Positions 21,544-25,334 of a stretch of DNA of 25,334 nucleotides are shown here, piece after piece. Numbering within the stretch: the first letter of the stretch is position 1; every line of letters begins with the position of its first letter. The notes beneath the pieces are model-generated. The model saw only the letters and a list, made by a program, of their open reading frames with translations. It made no database searches and was not told where the DNA came from. Source of the stretch: Hepatocystis sp. ex Piliocolobus tephrosceles (taxonomy: Eukaryota; Apicomplexa; Aconoidasida; Haemosporida; Plasmodiidae). Both the position numbers and the translations under genes were made by a program. The stretch spans positions 5,354-30,687 of the forward strand of contig CABPSV020000094.1 in assembly GCA_902459845.2 (NCBI GenBank), read 5' to 3'.

Positions 21544-21717
21544 TTTGTTTTCTTTTACACATCCGCTGGATGTTCTTCTTACTATTTTAAAATGTATACG
21601 TACATATATATGTATATTTTTTATAAGTTAAAGTATTGTATTATTTCCCTACCTAGTCAAACTTGAAAAATATATAAAGTTAAATAAGACATTCTTATTT
21701 TTATTTGTTTATTTATT

Positions 21718-21765
<48 letters not shown>

Positions 21766-22047
21766 CTTTTTTTTTTCTTAAAGATTTGTAACAATAAAAA
21801 GCGAGCAGAAAAATTAGTATGAAAAAAATATAAACATAATTAAGCAAAAAAAAAAACTAAAAATTATAAATAAAATTAAATTGATAATTTTATATGTGCC
21901 TTTTTTAATACCTATATAAGGGTGTCTTATTTTTTATTTTATTATTTTTTTTTTTTTTATAGACTTTATTATTTTTCCGCGTAATAAACTATGAAAGGTC
22001 ATACTATTTTAAAAATTATCACATGTCAGCTTATTTTTTATATTACT

Positions 22048-22084
<37 letters not shown>

Positions 22085-22609
22085 GATAAGACAAAATAAA
22101 ATAGAATAAAAGTTAAAACTGGTTTAAGTTTAAACATTAATATACATACAATTACACATGTGCGTACATACATGTATATATGTATGTATGTACGACTTAA
22201 AGTGGGAAAAAAGAAAACAAACAGACGTTTTAATTTTATAATACCTTTATACAAAAATCATTAGTTAATTTTGTTTATAAAGTATAATATAATAATTCGT
22301 TTTTGGTTGCACTATGTTTAAGAATATATGTGAATGTACACGTATATACACATATAAATATAAACATTTCCATAGTTACATAATATATAACAGTGTCTTA
22401 TTAAAAATTCGTAAATCAGTTTTCATTTATACTTTTAAATTTGAATGCTTATACCTTATTTATTGATAAAAAGTACAGTTATAATAATTACATTTTAGAA
22501 CAACGTTTAAAATATTTTTATATTTTTAATTCGTTTTTTTTTTTCTTTTTTTTTTTTTACTTTATATAGGTGTATAAAAGAAAAAAAAAATAAAAAACAA
22601 AAAAAACAT

Positions 22610-22665
22610 AATCACATAATTGCATAATCACATAATCGAATAATCACTTAATCGAATAATCATAT
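22610..22665. repeat. 8-bp AATCACAT/AATCGAAT tandem repeat
   Basis: Seven consecutive 8-bp units, AATCACAT, AATTGCAT, AATCACAT, AATCGAAT, AATCACTT, AATCGAAT and AATCATAT. Intergenic. Confidence 0.88.
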
Positions 22666-22764
22666 ATTTATATTTAAACATATACAAATAATTATAAAAA
22701 TTAAAAGTTGACACTGTATAAAAAAAAAGGGAGGAAAGAAAAACAACATCAAGTTTTATTAATT

Positions 22765-22832
22765 TATTTAATTATTATTTTTTTTTATTATTTTTTTTTA
22801 TTATTTTTTTTTATTATTATTTTTTTTTTTAA
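22765..22832. repeat. ATTATTTTTTTT-type tandem repeat
   Basis: Several units of about 14 bp, ATTATTTTTTTTTT, line up in the 3' flank of the gene ending at 23196. Likely 3' UTR or intergenic. Confidence 0.75.
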
Positions 22833-23032
22833 TAAACATTTGCTGTAGATTAACGCCTTGATAAAGCGTACACATATATATACATATATATGTGCATATG
22901 TATGGTTATATGTACAAATATGTATACTTTAAAAATAACGTAACACTGAATCAATCATATATATATATATATACTTTTTTTTTATAAATATTTCTGTTTA
23001 AAACGTACGTTTAATAAAATGTCAGTACATTA

Positions 23033-23065
<33 letters not shown>

Positions 23066-23195
23066 CTAATATAACATATTAAATTGATACAACAAATATA
23101 AACGTATTTGTTTGTATGCCTTCAAGAGTAACTATAAATGTTAAAAAAAAAAAAAGACACGCAACAAAAAAAAAGATACAGTAGTAATAATAACT

Positions 23196-25334
23196 TTATA
23201 TAGATCTAAGTTCATCAGCTATATATTTAATTTCTGCTTCATTTGTGTAATAATTCATAGACTGGCATAAATAATCTAATTCTTCATTTAAAATATTTCT
23301 ATTTATTATTCTCCATTTTTTTTTTGTTTCTTTTCTTTTATTAAGAAATTGTAAAAAGTGTTGTATATTTGAAATATTATCTTGTTGAACATTTGGGGGT
23401 GTTTGAAAACACTTGGCAGTATTTAAATTTAATACATCTATTTCTTCATTAATTTCGTAAAAATTGTTCATGTTATTTATTATGTTATTTATATTATTTG
23501 TCCAATTTTTATATTCTTTTATGTTTTTTTTATGAACAGAACTTGATTTATTATTTTTTAAATTAGTATCATATTCAAGAAACTCCAAACTGTCATTATT
23601 ATTTTTTGCTTTTTCTTTTTTCATCATATCCTTTTTTTTTACGCCTTTGGAATGGTAATTACTATTTTTGTTAAAATCGTAGTTATTATTATATTTTTTC
23701 TCATCTATAATCTTGTAATTTTTCATACTTACAGTTTCATGATATTTTTCCTTTTTTTTTTTTTTTTTTTTATAATCTTCTTTTTTCTCTTGTTCATTTT
23801 CTTGTGATATACTTTCAAATTGATCACCCGAATGTCTGTGTTTATTTCTTTTTATTTTTTTTCTATAGTGTAAATAATTTTTTTCTTTATCAATTTTTTT
23901 TAATTTTTCACTTTCTTCTCCACCTTCTTCTTCTTCTTCTTCTTCTTTTTTTTTTTTTTTTTCTTTTTTTTTCTTTTTTTTTTCATAACTAGAACATTTA
24001 TTAATATGATCAAAATTCGAATGGTTGTTTTTAGTTTTATCACTTTTTTCTATATTTTTATTTTTATTTTTATTTTCCAGTGGTGTTTTATCAATAGGTT
24101 TATTATTATAACAATTTTTTTCTTTTTCTTCATGTTTTACATTAATTTTTATAAATCTATCATTTCGTCGGTTAATATGTTTTTCATTTTTATATTCTTT
24201 AATTTCTACTATTTCTGTTTCTTCAGTTTTGTTCCATTCCTTTTTATTTTTTTCATTATAATTGTTATTAAGCAACGGATCAGTAATACGTTTTTCAGTT
24301 TCATGGTTTAAACTATTCATATATTTACTCTTCTCATTATTCATACTTTTATTAATATTTTTATTTATTTTTTTATCTATATCACTATCTTCAATATTAT
24401 TATATTTTTTTTTATTACTGTTTAAAGTATGTTTATTTATTTTATATGGTCTTGATCTACTCGTTGTTGAATTTTTGTCATCACTCGTGTAATTATTATC
24501 ATTATTATTGTTCATATAAAAAAAGGAACTACTTACACTGTTTCTATCGTCTCTTTCGTCCCTTTCGTCCCTTTCGTCTCTTTCGTCTCTTTCGTCCCTT
24601 TCGTCTCTTTCGTCTCTTTCGTCTCTTTCGTCTCTTTCGTCTCTTTCGTCCCTTTCGTCTCTTTCGTCTCTTTCGTCTCTTTCGTCTCGTTCGTCTCGTT
24701 CATCCCTTTCGTCTCGTTCGTCTCGTTCATCCCTTTCGTCCCTCTCGTTATTTTCACTACATTTTTTATCATTTACATCTTCATTATAAATATTACGTAG
24801 AATAAAACGTGGTAAAAAAGATTTACCAAATTTTAAGTAAGTGTGTTTTTTATTATTATCATTATTATTAGTTTCTAAATCATTATTGTTAGAACCTGTT
24901 GAATTTTTTGTTATTTTTTTTATTGTATTTTTATTTATTACTGTATGTGTTGCTGTTTCTTGTGTACCATCACCTACCTTTACGTCTTTTTCTCCATTCG
25001 TATTTAAATACCAATCTGTTGTAACCATATCATCAGCATCAGTATGCTCAACTTTTTTTTTTTTTTCTTTAAAATCTTCATAATGTGTATAATTATTATA
25101 GTTTTCATGACCATCATTGTATATATTTTTATCGTGTATATACCTATCATGTATGTTTCTATTATACATTTCCTTTGCATACATCTCCTTTTCATACATA
25201 TCTTTTTCATACATCTTCTTTTCATACATCTTCTTTTCATACATTCTCTTTTCGTACATCCTTTTTTCATACATTTCCTTTTCATACATTTCCTTTTCAT
25301 ACATTTCCTTTTCATACATTTCCTTTTCATACAT
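23196..25334 (-). CDS. Unrecognised charged repeat-rich protein, N-terminus outside window
   Basis: The minus frame is open from the right edge to a stop at 23196, leaving the C-terminal 712 residues. I do not recognise it. From the edge it holds a MYEKE repeat, a Asn/Asp-rich stretch, a Asp-Glu-Arg array, long Lys/Asn/Glu low complexity with a poly-Glu patch (EEEEEEEGGEE), and then a more ordinary C-terminal region of about 85 residues (VLNLNTAKCFQTPPN...IQHFLQFLNKRK...WRIINRNILNEELDYLCQSMNYYTNEAEIKYIADELRSI). That last part has normal composition and amphipathic helices and is the only part likely to be conserved. No signal peptide, membrane segment or catalytic motif is visible. Possible intrinsically disordered scaffold or RNA-binding protein; this is a guess. 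The start codon is probably outside the window, although the edge falls exactly on a Met codon. Confidence 0.8.
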   Translation of the reverse strand: MYEKEMYEKEMYEKEMYEKEMYEKRMYEKRMYEKKMYEKKMYEKDMYEKEMYAKEMYNRNIHDRYIHDKNIYNDGHENYNNYTHYEDFKEKKKKVEHTDADDMVTTDWYLNTNGEKDVKVGDGTQETATHTVINKNTIKKITKNSTGSNNNDLETNNNDNNKKHTYLKFGKSFLPRFILRNIYNEDVNDKKCSENNERDERDERDERDERDERDERDERDERDERDERDERDERDERDERDERDERDERDERDERDERDERDDRNSVSSSFFYMNNNNDNNYTSDDKNSTTSRSRPYKINKHTLNSNKKKYNNIEDSDIDKKINKNINKSMNNEKSKYMNSLNHETEKRITDPLLNNNYNEKNKKEWNKTEETEIVEIKEYKNEKHINRRNDRFIKINVKHEEKEKNCYNNKPIDKTPLENKNKNKNIEKSDKTKNNHSNFDHINKCSSYEKKKKKKEKKKKKEEEEEEEGGEESEKLKKIDKEKNYLHYRKKIKRNKHRHSGDQFESISQENEQEKKEDYKKKKKKKEKYHETVSMKNYKIIDEKKYNNNYDFNKNSNYHSKGVKKKDMMKKEKAKNNNDSLEFLEYDTNLKNNKSSSVHKKNIKEYKNWTNNINNIINNMNNFYEINEEIDVLNLNTAKCFQTPPNVQQDNISNIQHFLQFLNKRKETKKKWRIINRNILNEELDYLCQSMNYYTNEAEIKYIADELRSI
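24547..24748 (-). repeat. 9-bp coding repeat (Asp-Glu-Arg) array
   Basis: About 22 units of a 9-bp TTTCGTCTC or TTTCGTCCC motif on the plus strand encode consecutive DER tripeptides in the minus frame. Synonymous third-position variants occur in clusters, with TCGTT variants in the 24685-24730 part. Confidence 0.95.
25155..25334 (-). repeat. 15-bp coding repeat (MYEKE) reaching the right edge
   Basis: Twelve 15-bp units encode MYEKE four times, then MYEKR, MYEKK, MYEKD, MYEKE and MYAKE variants, decaying to MYNRN. The four identical units sit at the window edge, so the array probably continues outside. Confidence 0.95.

Larger units (their letters stand above)
21544..23195. other. Intergenic region upstream of CKS, downstream of the charged protein gene
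   Basis: Holds the CKS promoter and 5' UTR at its left and the 3' UTR of the gene at 23196 on its right. Contents are a poly-T run of about 45 at 21721-21765, poly-A near 22052-22081, (TA)n near 22959-22974 and 23037-23064, and the small repeats listed separately. No supportable gene. Confidence 0.6.

Noticed and set aside
24446..24805. Plus-strand FRLFRLFR frame and minus-strand KETKETKE frame
   Set aside because: Both are other-frame readings of the DER array in the large minus-strand gene.

Overview
The window reads as a nuclear segment of a malaria parasite (genus Plasmodium or a close haemosporidian). The evidence is an extreme A+T bias, homopolymer runs up to 96 bp, short AT-rich introns, proteins stuffed with Asn/Lys/Asp low-complexity tracts, and a thioredoxin reductase with the Plasmodium-type C-terminal GCGGGKCG redox tail. 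From memory, the gene order patatin-like lipase, PABP2-like RNA-binding protein, TrxR, CFAP298-like protein, lipoate ligase resembles a block on P. falciparum chromosome 9. The TrxR protein differs clearly from the P. falciparum enzyme as I remember it, so another species is likely. The very low GC would fit an avian malaria lineage, but the species is an inference.

Layout, left to right. (1) 1-3488, minus: a patatin-like lipase running off the left edge, with the oxyanion loop and GTSAGS nucleophile elbow about 400 residues apart and a frame break in a poly-T run near its start. (2) 3489-8340: a long divergent intergenic region, AT-rich, with microsatellites and a 96-bp poly-A. (3) 8341-9974, plus: a six-exon PABPN1-like nuclear poly(A)-binding protein. 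(4) 9975-12687: intergenic. (5) 12688-14715, plus: thioredoxin reductase with an N-terminal targeting-type extension and a likely second, cytosolic start at 13072. A 14-bp minisatellite begins at its stop codon. (6) 16164-17594, plus: a four-exon CFAP298 (C21orf59) homologue. (7) 18098-19504, minus: lipoate-protein ligase, probably LipL2. (8) 20493-21543, minus: a two-exon divergent CDK regulatory subunit (CKS), with an 11-bp minisatellite in its intron. (9) 23196-25334, minus: the C-terminal 712 residues of an unrecognised charged, repeat-rich protein running off the right edge.

These are independent eukaryotic transcription units, not an operon. The functions (lipid hydrolysis, mRNA 3' end binding, redox, axoneme assembly, lipoylation, cell cycle) do not form one pathway. 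Two of them, TrxR and LipL2, touch mitochondrial redox and lipoate metabolism, but adjacency alone does not show they work together. I found no mobile element, CRISPR array, rRNA or tRNA, and no convincing new system. The items most worth checking are the CKS gene, the TrxR dual start with its repeat, and the patatin frame break.
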